64,000 nucleotides of DNA from an uncultured Bacteroidota bacterium (GCA_937124965.1 CAKZLB010000013.1:235154-299153), one strand, 5' to 3'; positions 43,459 through 54,200 are shown, numbered from the stretch's first letter. Program-made: numbers and translations. The notes: a model not told the origin generated them from the sequence alone.

Positions 43459-44247
43459 TTGCAAGAAATAACCAGCATAAAAAACCCGTTGATCAAAAAG
43501 GTCATGGCGCTTAACAAAAAGCGTGGTAGAACTATACATCATCAGTTTTTGGTTGAAGGAATTCGCGAAATTGAAATGGCGTTGGAAACTGGATTACAGC
43601 CCGATGAAATTTTATTTAACTATCATTGGAATGATTCAATTTTAGACGCGTACCGTTCAAAACTGAGCGAAACCAAAGAGTACATTTTGGACGATGGTGT
43701 CTTTGAAAAAATCAGTTATCGTGATTCTGTCGCAAATGCTGTTGCCATATTTCCATTGTTTGACACCAATATCGCTTCTTTAAAGCTGCCACCTACACCA
43801 TTACTATTGGTTTTGGAATCAATTGAAAAACCAGGCAATCTTGGAGCAATGTTTCGAACGGCTGATGCTGCCGGAGTTGATGGAATTATTATTACCAATG
43901 CCAACACAGATTTTTACAACCCAAACGTCATTAGAGCGAGTTTAGGTACTGTATTTACTGTGCCATTCGCAATTACCAACAATGATGAGTGTCTTGAATT
44001 TTTACAGAATCAAGGGGCAACTATTTACAGTACCTATTTGGAAGGATCCGTCCCCCACTTTGATGCGAATATGAAGGAAGCAACTGCGTTAGTGATGGGT
44101 TCTGAGGCCTTTGGAATTACCGATTTTTGGATTAAAAACAGTGATCAGTGCATTAAAATTCCAATGAATGGAAAAGCAGATTCGATGAATGTCTCGACAG
44201 CTGCTGCCGTTGTGGTGTACGAAGCAATTCGACAACGAACAGTTTAA
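43459..44247 (+). CDS. TrmH/SpoU-family RNA methyltransferase
   Basis: A 262-residue 2'-O-ribose methyltransferase of the SPOUT superfamily. The N-terminal substrate-binding part begins ITSIKNPLIKKVMALNKKRG, and the knot domain has the three motifs ESIEKPGNLGAMFRTADAAG, VMGSEAFGI and IPMNGKADSMNVSTAAAV. The start is TTG; no ATG precedes the conserved N-terminus. The target may be rRNA or tRNA. It ends 4 bases before the convergent end of the MoxR operon. Confidence 0.93.
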   Translation: MQEITSIKNPLIKKVMALNKKRGRTIHHQFLVEGIREIEMALETGLQPDEILFNYHWNDSILDAYRSKLSETKEYILDDGVFEKISYRDSVANAVAIFPLFDTNIASLKLPPTPLLLVLESIEKPGNLGAMFRTADAAGVDGIIITNANTDFYNPNVIRASLGTVFTVPFAITNNDECLEFLQNQGATIYSTYLEGSVPHFDANMKEATALVMGSEAFGITDFWIKNSDQCIKIPMNGKADSMNVSTAAAVVVYEAIRQRTV

Positions 44248-44250
44248 CAA

Positions 44251-45969
44251 TTATCGCTTACGCCGGCGTGTTTTAAACCGAATACTGTCTTTTACAAACT
44301 CATGGTCTTTCTGGTTAAACCCTTTCAGTTCTGACACGATTTCAGGATTTAGTTTTACTTGATTCGAAACGATTTCATATCCCATATCCCTGAGTTCCTC
44401 TTTAATATCGGTACGGGTTTTATATAACTGTTTGACTACTTGAATAAATGATGTGTGATCTTTGGATTCAAAGTCTTCGGTGTACACCTCCTCTAATTCG
44501 GTCAATAACGGTTCGTCATCTTCAAATTCAGAAAAATAATAAAGCAGGCACTTGTAGCCATCTCGTGTAGTCTTCCATCCATCAATAAGGATTTCTTGAC
44601 CTTTCTCAAATTGTCCCATTTTTTCTTTGGTCAACTTTGCTGCTTTAATATGTTGCTTTCGGCTTAAATGCTCATCAACAGCTAATCCATAATAGTTTTG
44701 TGCCTGTTTTCTATTATTAATTCGTGTATATAAATCACCTACTTTCTCAAATTCCTTTAGTTCCTCATTAAGAGCAATTGATTTTTGAAACATGTGCGCC
44801 ATTTCATAACACTCGGCAGCTTTTTGTTTATTCTTTAGATGTTTCTCATAAATCGCAGCCGCTTCTTTATACATTTTACCTTTCTCAAGAGTTTCAGCCG
44901 CTTGGTAAAAATCTTTGAGCAGTTTCATATAAACAAAAGCAGCCTTTTGATACTCGCCTTTTTCAATCAAATCAAGGGCCCCTTTTCTATATTTTTCGTT
45001 AAGCCTTAAGTATGTATCATCCCCAAGGTTGACAGAGCCACCAGAACCGCTTTGGCCTCCGAGAAGGCTAAAATTTGACCAAAGTTTATCCAAAGTAAAA
45101 CTTGTTGGACTATCTGCTCCTCGACCTGGTAAATTATCCAGTGGCAACGCATAATGAAGTGCTTCCTCCAAATTTTTATCAAGCAGATCCATCAACTTGT
45201 CAACCGCTTTCTTATTCCGCTCTTCCAGTTTTTCTAAATCTTGCATCATTCTTTGAGCAAGCTTCGATTCCATGCCAAAATTAGAAGGAAATAGTTTTCC
45301 GAGCCACGGTTCTTTATACTGTTTCCCTGCATTTGTCGTCTCACCTGTTGATTCTTCACTTGGTTTAAACAACAAGCGATAGGCGTCCAGTTTCACCTTT
45401 TCACCAAAGTTTAAGGGTTTATCAGTTATTGTTTTTTTAGCGGGACCTGCTTTGCTTAGTTCACTTAAAATGTCATCTGGCTCCATTGGTTCAATTTGAA
45501 ACACATGAATCGAAGATGGTCGCTCTACCGTGTCCTGTGGACTAATAATCTCAATGTTATTATACGATGGTGCGATTATTTTGTCAGAAATGTCAACGGG
45601 TTTTTCAAGCTCAACTAGTCCAAACTCTGGATGAAACAAATGTTTGCAACTCGAAAAAATTCGATCAACTTCCTCATTTACTAAATCTGGAAACAGTTTT
45701 GATTTTTCAGGAATTATAAGATTTTCACTGCGCTTAAGGCAACGTTGTTTATTCCCTTGTGACAGGTCGACATGCGGAACTAACAGATGTACATAGCACC
45801 CCCATACCGAATTGACTGTCGTATTTGGTATCGGATAAATTGTAACGTCATGGTGTGATAAATTTGATAGTTGTAACTCTACAAACCACTTATGCAAACC
45901 ATCTCCACGAATTAAAAATCCACTTACTGGATGTGTATTGACTAAACTGGGTTTAAGAATTAGCTTCAT
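44251..45969 (-). CDS. TPR protein of MoxR-vWA-beta-propeller system (bpX6-like)
   Basis: A 572-residue protein at the end of a five-gene MoxR operon. The N-terminal 120 residues form a small strand-rich domain (LVNTHPVSGFLIRGDG...), the middle contains a helical/coiled-coil-like segment (about 235-270), and residues 325-450 are TPR-like helical repeats (EKGEYQKAAFVYMKLLKDFY, KGKMYKEAAAIYEKHLKN, LKEFEKVGDLYTRINNRKQA). This arrangement matches the TPR-containing component annotated as bpX6 in MoxR-vWA-beta-propeller ternary systems, although the domain number is a judgement by eye. It overlaps the upstream vWA gene by 17 bases. No signal peptide is present. Confidence 0.72.
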   Translation of the reverse strand: MKLILKPSLVNTHPVSGFLIRGDGLHKWFVELQLSNLSHHDVTIYPIPNTTVNSVWGCYVHLLVPHVDLSQGNKQRCLKRSENLIIPEKSKLFPDLVNEEVDRIFSSCKHLFHPEFGLVELEKPVDISDKIIAPSYNNIEIISPQDTVERPSSIHVFQIEPMEPDDILSELSKAGPAKKTITDKPLNFGEKVKLDAYRLLFKPSEESTGETTNAGKQYKEPWLGKLFPSNFGMESKLAQRMMQDLEKLEERNKKAVDKLMDLLDKNLEEALHYALPLDNLPGRGADSPTSFTLDKLWSNFSLLGGQSGSGGSVNLGDDTYLRLNEKYRKGALDLIEKGEYQKAAFVYMKLLKDFYQAAETLEKGKMYKEAAAIYEKHLKNKQKAAECYEMAHMFQKSIALNEELKEFEKVGDLYTRINNRKQAQNYYGLAVDEHLSRKQHIKAAKLTKEKMGQFEKGQEILIDGWKTTRDGYKCLLYYFSEFEDDEPLLTELEEVYTEDFESKDHTSFIQVVKQLYKTRTDIKEELRDMGYEIVSNQVKLNPEIVSELKGFNQKDHEFVKDSIRFKTRRRKR

Positions 45970-48496
45970 GGTTTACAATGTTATCAATAAACTTTTGAAC
46001 GAAGCGTTCGTAAAAATCCTTAGCTGAGATGGTTTTCTGTTTTACTTCTTCCACACAATTTGCATATCCAATTACACCAATTTCCTCCAAATCATTAATT
46101 ATATCGAGCGATTCCTCTTCCGACACTAAACCGTCTAATGCACACGTATCATTGGCTAAATCATAATTATCATCCATAACAAATCCATGACCGGATAGTA
46201 TTTCTCTAAACTCATCAAACTTTTCAGTACCTCTTGTAATATTCGCAACTTTCACTCCTACCGTGTATCGATTACCCTTTTTCAGGTTATCACTATCGCC
46301 GGCAAAATAATCGTTCGTCGCAAATCCAATCGGCACATCCAATTGTCCATTAACATAAATTCTATCAATCGCCTGATTGGAACTGGTCAAAATGAAAATT
46401 CCATTTCTGTCTATTTCGATGGTACTTCCTTCTTGAAAGCAAAAAAGACCATTATGCATTATATCGGCAATAATCTCAGTGGATAGTCTGTTATCACTCA
46501 CTTGACGCTCAGGCGCTATTTTAAATTTCACCTCTTCTTCATTATTGACGAAAAGCCTGTGTTTATTGAACGTCAGTTCATTAAACTTATTGACAAAAAC
46601 TGTCTGAACGTTCTTTAAAAAATCACCAGATTTATACCCATAGTCACTAAGCTTATTGGAACTACTCTGGAACTTATTACGTAAAACATCGTTAAGTGGT
46701 TCTTCTGTGACAACACCATCTAAATCGATTGACTTAATAGTTATATTGTCTTGGCAATGAAACTTCGAATCAAAAAACACAAAATCTTGAGTATTTACTT
46801 CATCATCTACTAATGCCTCAAACGATTTAGTAATTCTTTCTTTTGTCGCAAGATTTTCAATAACCACAGTATATGTATGTTTTTGATACGATAGTAAAAC
46901 AAGCTGTTTCTGTTCATTTTCGCCCAAACAAAACTGGTGTTTCCTTCTACCGACGTCTGTATAAACTATTTCATAACCATCTTCATGCCATGACTCAGCA
47001 CTCTCAACCAAGTCAGTTCTATAGTACCGTTTCAACAAGGCGCCTTCCGCTGTCATTCTATAGTAATGTCCATCCAGAAATCCGACAATTGGGCCATTCG
47101 AAACTAATAGAATTGGATACTTTTGAGGTTCCCGTGAAGACTCTTCGGAGGTATTTACAACCTTTGGGTTTTTACTCCAAAGTTGTTTATACGGGACTTC
47201 CATTTTCTGTAAATGCTTTTTCCCTTTCCCCCCATTTTGATATAAATCAATTTGCCCCTCATTAGAAACCTGAACAACAAAATGTATTTTATCAGAGTAG
47301 TGGTTAAATGTTTTAGCATACGATATGTGTTGCAAAACACTTTGTTCAGCAATAAACACGACTTCTGTTTTAGTCGTATTTACTTCCTTAAAAAAAGAAC
47401 TAAAACCCTCAGAATTATCCAACGTCGGACTTAATACTGAATTTGCTTCAATAACTCCATCGATGGAATCATGATTCATTTTGGTATACCCCTGACCAAT
47501 CAGATAGATAAGTGTTTCTCTTTCTTCTTTTGGATGATTGGCTAACGACAGAGCAGCCGCAAATGCAAATGTTTTGGCTCGTCCCCAATTTTTCAACCCT
47601 ACATCTAACAGTATAATGCGCTGCTTTTTATTGTCGGAAGGAGGCACGTCTTTTTGAATAAAGAGAGCTTCATTGTTAGCCAAACGAGAAACCATGCTTA
47701 GGTCGTCAAACGCAAATTCGGAAATTAGAAGTTTATCAAAGTCACCTTTATTGCTTATATCTGCAAAGCCACCCAATGGTAGAGTTTGTGAAACAGAATG
47801 ATTTTGTGGAATATGCAAGCCACTCCAAATTCGTTTAATTAAAGATCCAATTTGGAATGTTTTAGGGTTTTCTATTAGCTGATCAACAAAGCCTTTTTCA
47901 TCCTCATTTGAAATTCGAGTTAGAACAATTTCCTCCTCAAATTTCACCTGATCATATGCCAACATCGCATCAAGTATGTCTTGAACCGATTTAAAACGAA
48001 GCCCGAGTAAACCAAAAGTCTTATAATCTCTGGTGGAAGATCCTCGTGACGACTTTTGTAGTAACCACTCAACATCGTAATTTCTGTCGTACAAGTTATT
48101 CAATACTTGAGATATCCCTTTAGATCGGTATACGTTATGGCAGTTCTGAAATATAGATTGAAAAACTAATAGCCTTTTTTCGCCTGTTAAATAATCTTTT
48201 GGCAACCGTGATAAACTCCCGCTAAAATCATGTACATTCTTCTTGTTTTTGCCCACATTGGGTAAACTGCTTACCCTCTTTTGAACCTCATTTTGATCGA
48301 ATTGATTTGTTGATGCAATAGCTAGCAGCAACGAGGTAAGTGGAGGCACACCTTGTGGTTCAAGTGTTTGAAGAACTTCAATCAAGTAATCACGATAACA
48401 AATGGTAGGTCCGTTAACAAACGAAATAACCGTAGCATCTTCATCCCAGTGCCAAAATCCGTCCGTCGGTGCTTGAAAGTATTCAATAAACTCCAT
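45953..48496 (-). CDS. vWA-like protein with extended C-terminal domain, MoxR-vWA-bpX system
   Basis: The 847-residue core protein of the operon. The N-terminal helical part (about 1-230) leads to TLPLGGFADISNKGDFDKLL, then a von Willebrand A-like core from residue 292, with IILLDVGLKNWGRAKTF at the position where a MIDAS D-x-S-x-S should lie. Here it is D-V-G-L-K, so the metal site is not canonical. The C-terminal half (about 430-720) is strand-rich with short repeated strands, consistent with a beta-propeller-like bpX region, and ends in an acidic helical tail. The next gene upstream ends directly at its start. It is predicted to be cytoplasmic. Confidence 0.75.
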   Translation of the reverse strand: MEFIEYFQAPTDGFWHWDEDATVISFVNGPTICYRDYLIEVLQTLEPQGVPPLTSLLLAIASTNQFDQNEVQKRVSSLPNVGKNKKNVHDFSGSLSRLPKDYLTGEKRLLVFQSIFQNCHNVYRSKGISQVLNNLYDRNYDVEWLLQKSSRGSSTRDYKTFGLLGLRFKSVQDILDAMLAYDQVKFEEEIVLTRISNEDEKGFVDQLIENPKTFQIGSLIKRIWSGLHIPQNHSVSQTLPLGGFADISNKGDFDKLLISEFAFDDLSMVSRLANNEALFIQKDVPPSDNKKQRIILLDVGLKNWGRAKTFAFAAALSLANHPKEERETLIYLIGQGYTKMNHDSIDGVIEANSVLSPTLDNSEGFSSFFKEVNTTKTEVVFIAEQSVLQHISYAKTFNHYSDKIHFVVQVSNEGQIDLYQNGGKGKKHLQKMEVPYKQLWSKNPKVVNTSEESSREPQKYPILLVSNGPIVGFLDGHYYRMTAEGALLKRYYRTDLVESAESWHEDGYEIVYTDVGRRKHQFCLGENEQKQLVLLSYQKHTYTVVIENLATKERITKSFEALVDDEVNTQDFVFFDSKFHCQDNITIKSIDLDGVVTEEPLNDVLRNKFQSSSNKLSDYGYKSGDFLKNVQTVFVNKFNELTFNKHRLFVNNEEEVKFKIAPERQVSDNRLSTEIIADIMHNGLFCFQEGSTIEIDRNGIFILTSSNQAIDRIYVNGQLDVPIGFATNDYFAGDSDNLKKGNRYTVGVKVANITRGTEKFDEFREILSGHGFVMDDNYDLANDTCALDGLVSEEESLDIINDLEEIGVIGYANCVEEVKQKTISAKDFYERFVQKFIDNIVNHEANS

Positions 48497-49240
48497 TTAC
48501 TGCTGCACCAATCGTTTAGTTCGTTTAAAAGATGAAACAGAAAGCTGTTTAAACTGTGTCTTTTTAATCAATGAATACGAGTTGTCTTCATGCATCAAGA
48601 CGATATAATTGTTTGTAGGGTTTATGTTTTTCAACCATTCTACTGCTAAATATTCAAATTCGAAACGCTTACCCAAAGGGAGCAATACGGATTGTCGAAA
48701 CATCCAGTAAGCTTTGCCAGCAATTCCTAACAATGGAGTTCCTAAAGTCAATGCTTCATTTTTTAAAACCACCCATGTTAGTCTATTAATACGTACTGAA
48801 GAAACGCTCATGACCTCTTTTTCTAAGGCGACTAATGGCGATAGAATGGCAACTGTTTCTTTAGGTTCACTGTCGTCAACAAGCACCAAGCGTATTGTAG
48901 AATTCAGCTCAAAAAAATTATGGTTGTATTCTGGCTTTTCAATTGTTAATACGCGTTCAATTGGCGACCACAACAAACTTGGCATCACTCGATCGGGTAA
49001 GATATTTCCTAGTTTATACAATTTATTGCCGTGCGACTCAAACACCGTTTTATTCGCAAGTGTTTTAATTTCAGTGGAATGAATTTCTTTTGGCGTAAAA
49101 TTCGTTAACCAAACCTCCTCTTTATCGAAGGAGATTTTCAAATGATTCCAATGGCGGATGTATCTCAACTCCTCCATATCATTGCGTTTTAAAACAACAT
49201 AAAAAGATTCCACTACGCCGTTTCTAACATCCGTTTCCAT
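48497..49240 (-). CDS. Small component of MoxR-vWA-bpX system (bpX5-like)
   Basis: A 247-residue protein, starting at METDVRNGVVESFYV inside the end of the MoxR gene (28-base overlap). It is strand-rich: IRHWNHLKISFDKEE, LLWSPIERVLTIEKP and TPLLGIAGKAYWMFRQSVLL are notable. The last stretch followed by LPLGKRFEFEYLA resembles the end of proteins annotated as bpX5 in MoxR-vWA-beta-propeller systems. No enzyme motif or signal peptide is visible. Identity rests on weak sequence resemblance plus its fixed position in the operon. Confidence 0.6.
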   Translation of the reverse strand: METDVRNGVVESFYVVLKRNDMEELRYIRHWNHLKISFDKEEVWLTNFTPKEIHSTEIKTLANKTVFESHGNKLYKLGNILPDRVMPSLLWSPIERVLTIEKPEYNHNFFELNSTIRLVLVDDSEPKETVAILSPLVALEKEVMSVSSVRINRLTWVVLKNEALTLGTPLLGIAGKAYWMFRQSVLLPLGKRFEFEYLAVEWLKNINPTNNYIVLMHEDNSYSLIKKTQFKQLSVSSFKRTKRLVQQ

Positions 49241-50340
49241 AAACCTTCGATTTGATTTAAAAGCTCGATCTTGGCTTCGCTTGCCTGAATCCAATTTGCT
49301 CGATTTTGGATAAACCGCAGTTTATCTTTAATCGTATTCTGCTCTTCATAGGAAACTTCTCCTCCCTCCCATTTTTCAATTAACTGGTGAACCTCTTTCG
49401 CCAACACTTCAGGGTCTGGTATTTTATTTTCACGTGCCTGAGGATGCTGATTATTTGATGTGTCGTTTTCTAATGCTTTATTAACGATACCCGCTAAGAT
49501 TTCAATTTGCTCCTCAGTATCCCAGATGTATTTCAACACCCATAAGTCCGAAATCGTTGCAGACGTTCGTCCACAAATGGAAGCGCTTGCCGCAATTAAA
49601 CTCTGTACTTTGACGGCGCGTCGGTCAGAAACTTTTATGCCTGCATTTCGGACAGTATGAATTAGGGCAACGTACTCAGAAATAATTGGAGACAAATCAA
49701 CCGAGCGTGTATCCTTTTGCATCGCAATTATTTCGTCAGGTGTTATGGTGGGTCTCGTTTCCAATAAGTTCGACTCTAGTTTCCAACCAGCATGTAAAAC
49801 CGATTCTAGCAAATCTGTATCAACATAATCACAATTCACACGAATCAAAAAACGGTCGAGTAGTGCCGCTAAAGTCTCATCTTCAGGCAACATGTTACTA
49901 GCACCAACAAACATCAGAGCTGGCAACTTTTTAACCTCTTTCCCTCTGCGAAATAATTTCTCGTTCAATGCAAGAAGCAGACTGTTTAGAATTGCAGAGT
50001 TTGCATTAAATATTTCATCTAAAAAAATCAACGAAGCTTCAGGCATCATGCCTTCCGTATTTGTAACTAGATCACCGTCTTTTAGTTTCCGAATATCAAA
50101 AGGCCCAAAAATTTCATTGGGCTCTGTAAACCGAGTGAGCAGGTATTCAAAGTTTTTTCCGTTTTCAACACACAGCGACAATTGTCTCACAATCGCAGAT
50201 TTTGCAGTTCCTGGAGGGCCAAACAAAAAGGCATTTTCTCGAGCAAGCATGGCAATACCTAAGAGATCGATAATTTCATCTTTCCCGACAAACACTTGTT
50301 TTACAAAATTTAATACCTCAACTAGTTTCTGAGTTTTCAT
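49213..50340 (-). CDS. MoxR-family AAA+ ATPase
   Basis: A 375-residue AAA+ ATPase of the MoxR/RavA type. Walker A is FGPPGTAKS (GPPGTAKS at 41-48), Walker B is LIFLDEI (104-110), sensor 1 is GASN (146-149), and the arginine-finger region is LLDRFLIR. The C-terminal region has the usual AAA lid plus a charged helical extension. MoxR proteins act as chaperone-like remodelers of partner vWA proteins. It overlaps the upstream gene by 23 bases and the downstream gene by 28, so the operon is tightly coupled. Confidence 0.92.
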   Translation of the reverse strand: MKTQKLVEVLNFVKQVFVGKDEIIDLLGIAMLARENAFLFGPPGTAKSAIVRQLSLCVENGKNFEYLLTRFTEPNEIFGPFDIRKLKDGDLVTNTEGMMPEASLIFLDEIFNANSAILNSLLLALNEKLFRRGKEVKKLPALMFVGASNMLPEDETLAALLDRFLIRVNCDYVDTDLLESVLHAGWKLESNLLETRPTITPDEIIAMQKDTRSVDLSPIISEYVALIHTVRNAGIKVSDRRAVKVQSLIAASASICGRTSATISDLWVLKYIWDTEEQIEILAGIVNKALENDTSNNQHPQARENKIPDPEVLAKEVHQLIEKWEGGEVSYEEQNTIKDKLRFIQNRANWIQASEAKIELLNQIEGLWKRMLETA

Positions 50341-50971
50341 TATCTATAATTAGTTCTTTCCAAAGTAATTCTTTATGCATTCCCAATGCTCCAAGCACCC
50401 AAGGCCTAAAAAAAGGATGTCTTGCCAGGAATGTATTTTTTGTAGTTAATATTCGGTCGATATATAACTTCCGAAAACAGTCGTTTTCGAATAACATATC
50501 AATGTCGCTCGCTTCAAACATCTTGCATGTAGAGATGCCTGAATAATGCCAGTTTGCTAAAATATTCTCCAATAGTTCGATTAGCTCATCTTCCGGGTTT
50601 ATAGATTGTAAGTTTTTAATTGCATCAGGCAAAAATCTAAAACATACGTCTGCCGACAACATTGAGCCAGCGCCAATAGGTTGTGAGTAGGTTGTGATGT
50701 ATTGACTCAGCTCACTTTCCTCTTTTTCCCGATAAATAATCAACTGTAGTGCATTATAAACGATCTGAGCAGAATACTCTGCAGCATCCGGATCAAAGGG
50801 TATTCGGGCACATGGGAACTCTAAACACTCTTGAAGATATTGTTCTTCAATGTACCGAACCACTTCTTTTGATTCTAATGTAGAGAAATGCCTTATTCCA
50901 TCAAACAACACTACCTCTCCATGCTCGTATAGATTCTTGATTACACGTAAAAACTGATTTTCATTTGGCAT
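50318..50971 (-). CDS. Small component of MoxR-vWA-bpX system (bpX4-like)
   Basis: A 217-residue, mainly helical acidic protein that opens the operon. The segments FDPDAAEYSAQIVYNALQLI, SMLSADVCFRFLPDAI and FRKLYIDRILTTKNTFLARH recall the helical protein that precedes MoxR in other MoxR-vWA-beta-propeller systems (annotated as bpX4 in family resources, by my recollection). No catalytic motif, signal peptide or membrane segment is visible. A clear TAnnTTTG promoter was not found; an imperfect AATGTTTG lies about 20 bases upstream of the start. Confidence 0.6.
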   Translation of the reverse strand: MPNENQFLRVIKNLYEHGEVVLFDGIRHFSTLESKEVVRYIEEQYLQECLEFPCARIPFDPDAAEYSAQIVYNALQLIIYREKEESELSQYITTYSQPIGAGSMLSADVCFRFLPDAIKNLQSINPEDELIELLENILANWHYSGISTCKMFEASDIDMLFENDCFRKLYIDRILTTKNTFLARHPFFRPWVLGALGMHKELLWKELIIDNENSETS

Positions 50972-51186
50972 GGTGTTTCAAAAAAAAGCAAACATTTTGT
51001 TTAAACAAGTGACAAGTTTAAAATACCACCTTCATGAATAGAAGAAACTGAGCAAAATCAATTCTTGTGTTGAGAACTAGGGTACTTTCAAAGATTGCTA
51101 GCCTTACGGTTATTCAATCACTAAACCACAAAACCCCCAGGCCTTACAATTCAGACGCTTAGCAAACACAACCAGTATACTTTTCA

Positions 51187-51194
51187 TACCTTTG
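51187..51194 (+). promoter_or_regulatory. Bacteroidetes -7 promoter element (large outer-membrane protein)
   Basis: TACCTTTG matches TAnnTTTG and ends 16 bases before the ATG at 51211. The rest of the 239-base divergent gap holds nothing recognisable. Confidence 0.55.
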
Positions 51195-51210
51195 ATCAGT
51201 TAAATAATTG

Positions 51211-54200
51211 ATGTCGATTCGAATTGTCTTGGTAATGTTTATGCTGATGTATTTTACATCGGAAAGCTTCGGTCAAGACGCATCCTCTTTACGGACAAAA
51301 TCAATTCTTGTTTCTTCGGACACAACTACTTTAGATAGCTTTAAAATTGTTGACCATTCATTAATCATAAATGGCTTTGATTCTAGCGATTTCAAACTGC
51401 TCTCAAACTCTTCTAAAATGGTGTGGTTGTCAAAATCATATCCGGCCGACTCAATCACCATTACATATAGAGTAATCGCATTCGACTTTAAAAAAATATA
51501 CAAACGAAAAGACATTTCGCTCATCAACAACCAATACCTGCGCAACCCATTCGCTTATGTTCCGGAGAACGATAGGTTTCTAGAACAGGATAATGACGAA
51601 ATTAAAACCATGGGTAACATTTCAAGAGGAATCGGTTTTGGAAATAGGCAAGATGTTACTGTGAACAGTAATCTAAACTTACGACTAACTGGAAAAATAC
51701 AGGATGAAATTGAAATTATTGCTGCCATTTCAGACGAAAATAACCCCATTCAGCCAGAAGGGAATACACAACAAATTCAAGACTTTGATCGGGTGTTTAT
51801 TCAATTAAATAAAGACAGCTCATCGCTGATTGCTGGAGACTTTGCAATGATTACACCTGAAAATTCGTACTTCATGAAGTACAATAAAAAATCACGTGGA
51901 ATCCATTTCGACCATAGCTTCAGCGACACCAACGGTTTATGGAAGCTAAATGGAGAAGGTGCGGTCAGTCGAGGAAGATTTTCAAGAAATACTATTACAG
52001 GAATTGAAGGAAACCAAGGTCCTTACAGATTAGCTGGCGCCAATGGCGAAACCTTTATTATCATAATTAGCGGAACAGAGCAAGTATATCTAGACGGACA
52101 ATTATTAACTCGTGGCGAGCAAAACGATTATGTCATCAACTACAATACTGGAGAATTAACCTTTACCCCAAAAAAACTCATCACCCAATATAGTCGAATC
52201 GTAATTGAGTTTCAATATTCAGATCGAAACTACGGTCGTTCTGTGGTTCGATTTGGTGGAAGTTATACTGTTGGCAAATGGAATATTCGTGGTAACTTTT
52301 TCAACGAACAAGACAATAAGAATCAGCCGTTTCAGCAAAACCTCGACGATAGTGTTGGCGATGTTTCGACACGTACATTTCTGAGCGAAGCAGGCGATGC
52401 AGAGCAAGTATTAGCTCCTCGATCCATCGTAGTCGATGAGTTTGACCCGAATCAAATTTTATATGTCAAAACGGACACGAATGGTTTCAACGTTTTTAGG
52501 CAAGCAACCGCACAAGATACCGGAATTCCTTATCGAGTGACCTACAGTTATGTTGGGCCTAATACAGGAGATTATAGACAAAAATTAAGTACGGCTAACG
52601 GCAAGGTGTTCGAATGGATTGAACCACTAAACGGCATTCCACAAGGCGACTATGCTCCCGTTGAAATATTAATTCCGCCAAAGAAATTACAAATGTTCAA
52701 CCTTGGGTTTGACTATATCGTTTCCCATAACACCAACGCATCTATTGAATTTGTTCGCTCGGAAAACGACCTTAATACATTTAGCGATTTAGATGAAGAC
52801 AATGATGTTGGTTACGGAATACGATTTGACCTTAGAACGAATAAACAACTAACCAAAGACAGCATTAAACCATGGCGAATGAAGTCGAATGTGTCGTACG
52901 AAGTAACGCAGGAAAACTTTCGGTATGTAGAGCGATATCGAAATGTGGAATTTGATCGAAAATGGAACCGAACATTGGAAAATCCCTCAGACCAAACCAA
53001 ACAATATTTTAACGAGCAAATAGCGAACGCACGATTTCAGTTTTCAAAAGGAAGTACGTTCACGTTTATCATCGATGAATCGTTTTATCAACAAGGAGAA
53101 GAATTCAACGGATTGTCACATGAGCTTGTATCAGGATTTGAGAAAAATGGTTATCAACTACAGGCTTCTTTCGAAAACATCAACAGCTCTCTGCCAAGCA
53201 ACGGTATTGCCCTAAACAATGGATTTACACGATATACAGGCAGTATTGGGAAAAAATCAAAATGGATTAATAGCCGGTTACGTTACCAAAATGAGCAAAG
53301 TCTTTTTTCGTTCGATAATGATTCTATTTTTTCGAGCAGTTATGCGTACAACCAAGTTTCCTTTGAAATTGAAAACAACGATTCGAATGATCTGCAATAC
53401 TCGTTGAACATAAACAGAAGGCTCGACTCCCGAGGTTCGGATGGCGCGTTTGCAGCTACCACTGATGGTCGAGATGCAAATTTAAACATTGGCTGGCGCC
53501 AATCGAGAAGTGCACAGTTCAACCTTACTTCCACCTACAGAGAGCTTTATGTCCTGGACTCTAATGCATCATTAGGCACACCTGAGAACACATTACAAGG
53601 GCGATTTGAGGCACAGATTAATCTGTTTAAAAAACTCATTTCAACCAATGCATATTACCAACTAGGTACAGGACAAGAACAACGAAGAGAGTACAGTTAT
53701 CTTGAGGTTGGTGATGGAAATGGTAATTATGTTTGGAATGATTATGATAGTAACGGAATTCAAAGTCTAAATGAATTTGAATTAGCTTCTCAATTTGATG
53801 TCGGCCGTGCCAATTTCATCCGTCAATTTTTACCAGTTCAGGGTTTTATTAAATCATATAGCAGCGAGTTCAATCAAAATATCCGTATTCGACCAGCCGC
53901 CTTGCTTAAAAAGACCAAAAAGAAACCACTGCTTTTACTCCGTCGGTTTAGCAACGTAAGCTCTTTCAAAATTCAAAAGAAAGTAAACAACAATGGCGAG
54001 GAGTTTATTAATCCGTTTGTTCAAAATGTTTCCGATACATCCTTATTAAGTACCAATTCAATTCTAAGAACAGTGCTTTCTTTCAACCAAGCAAGCCCAG
54101 TGTTTGGTATCGACTTTCAATGGTTTAATAACCAAAATAAAATCTTATTGATAAACGGCGTAGATGCCAGAAAAGGTTCAGAAGAGAAAGTTAAGCTACG

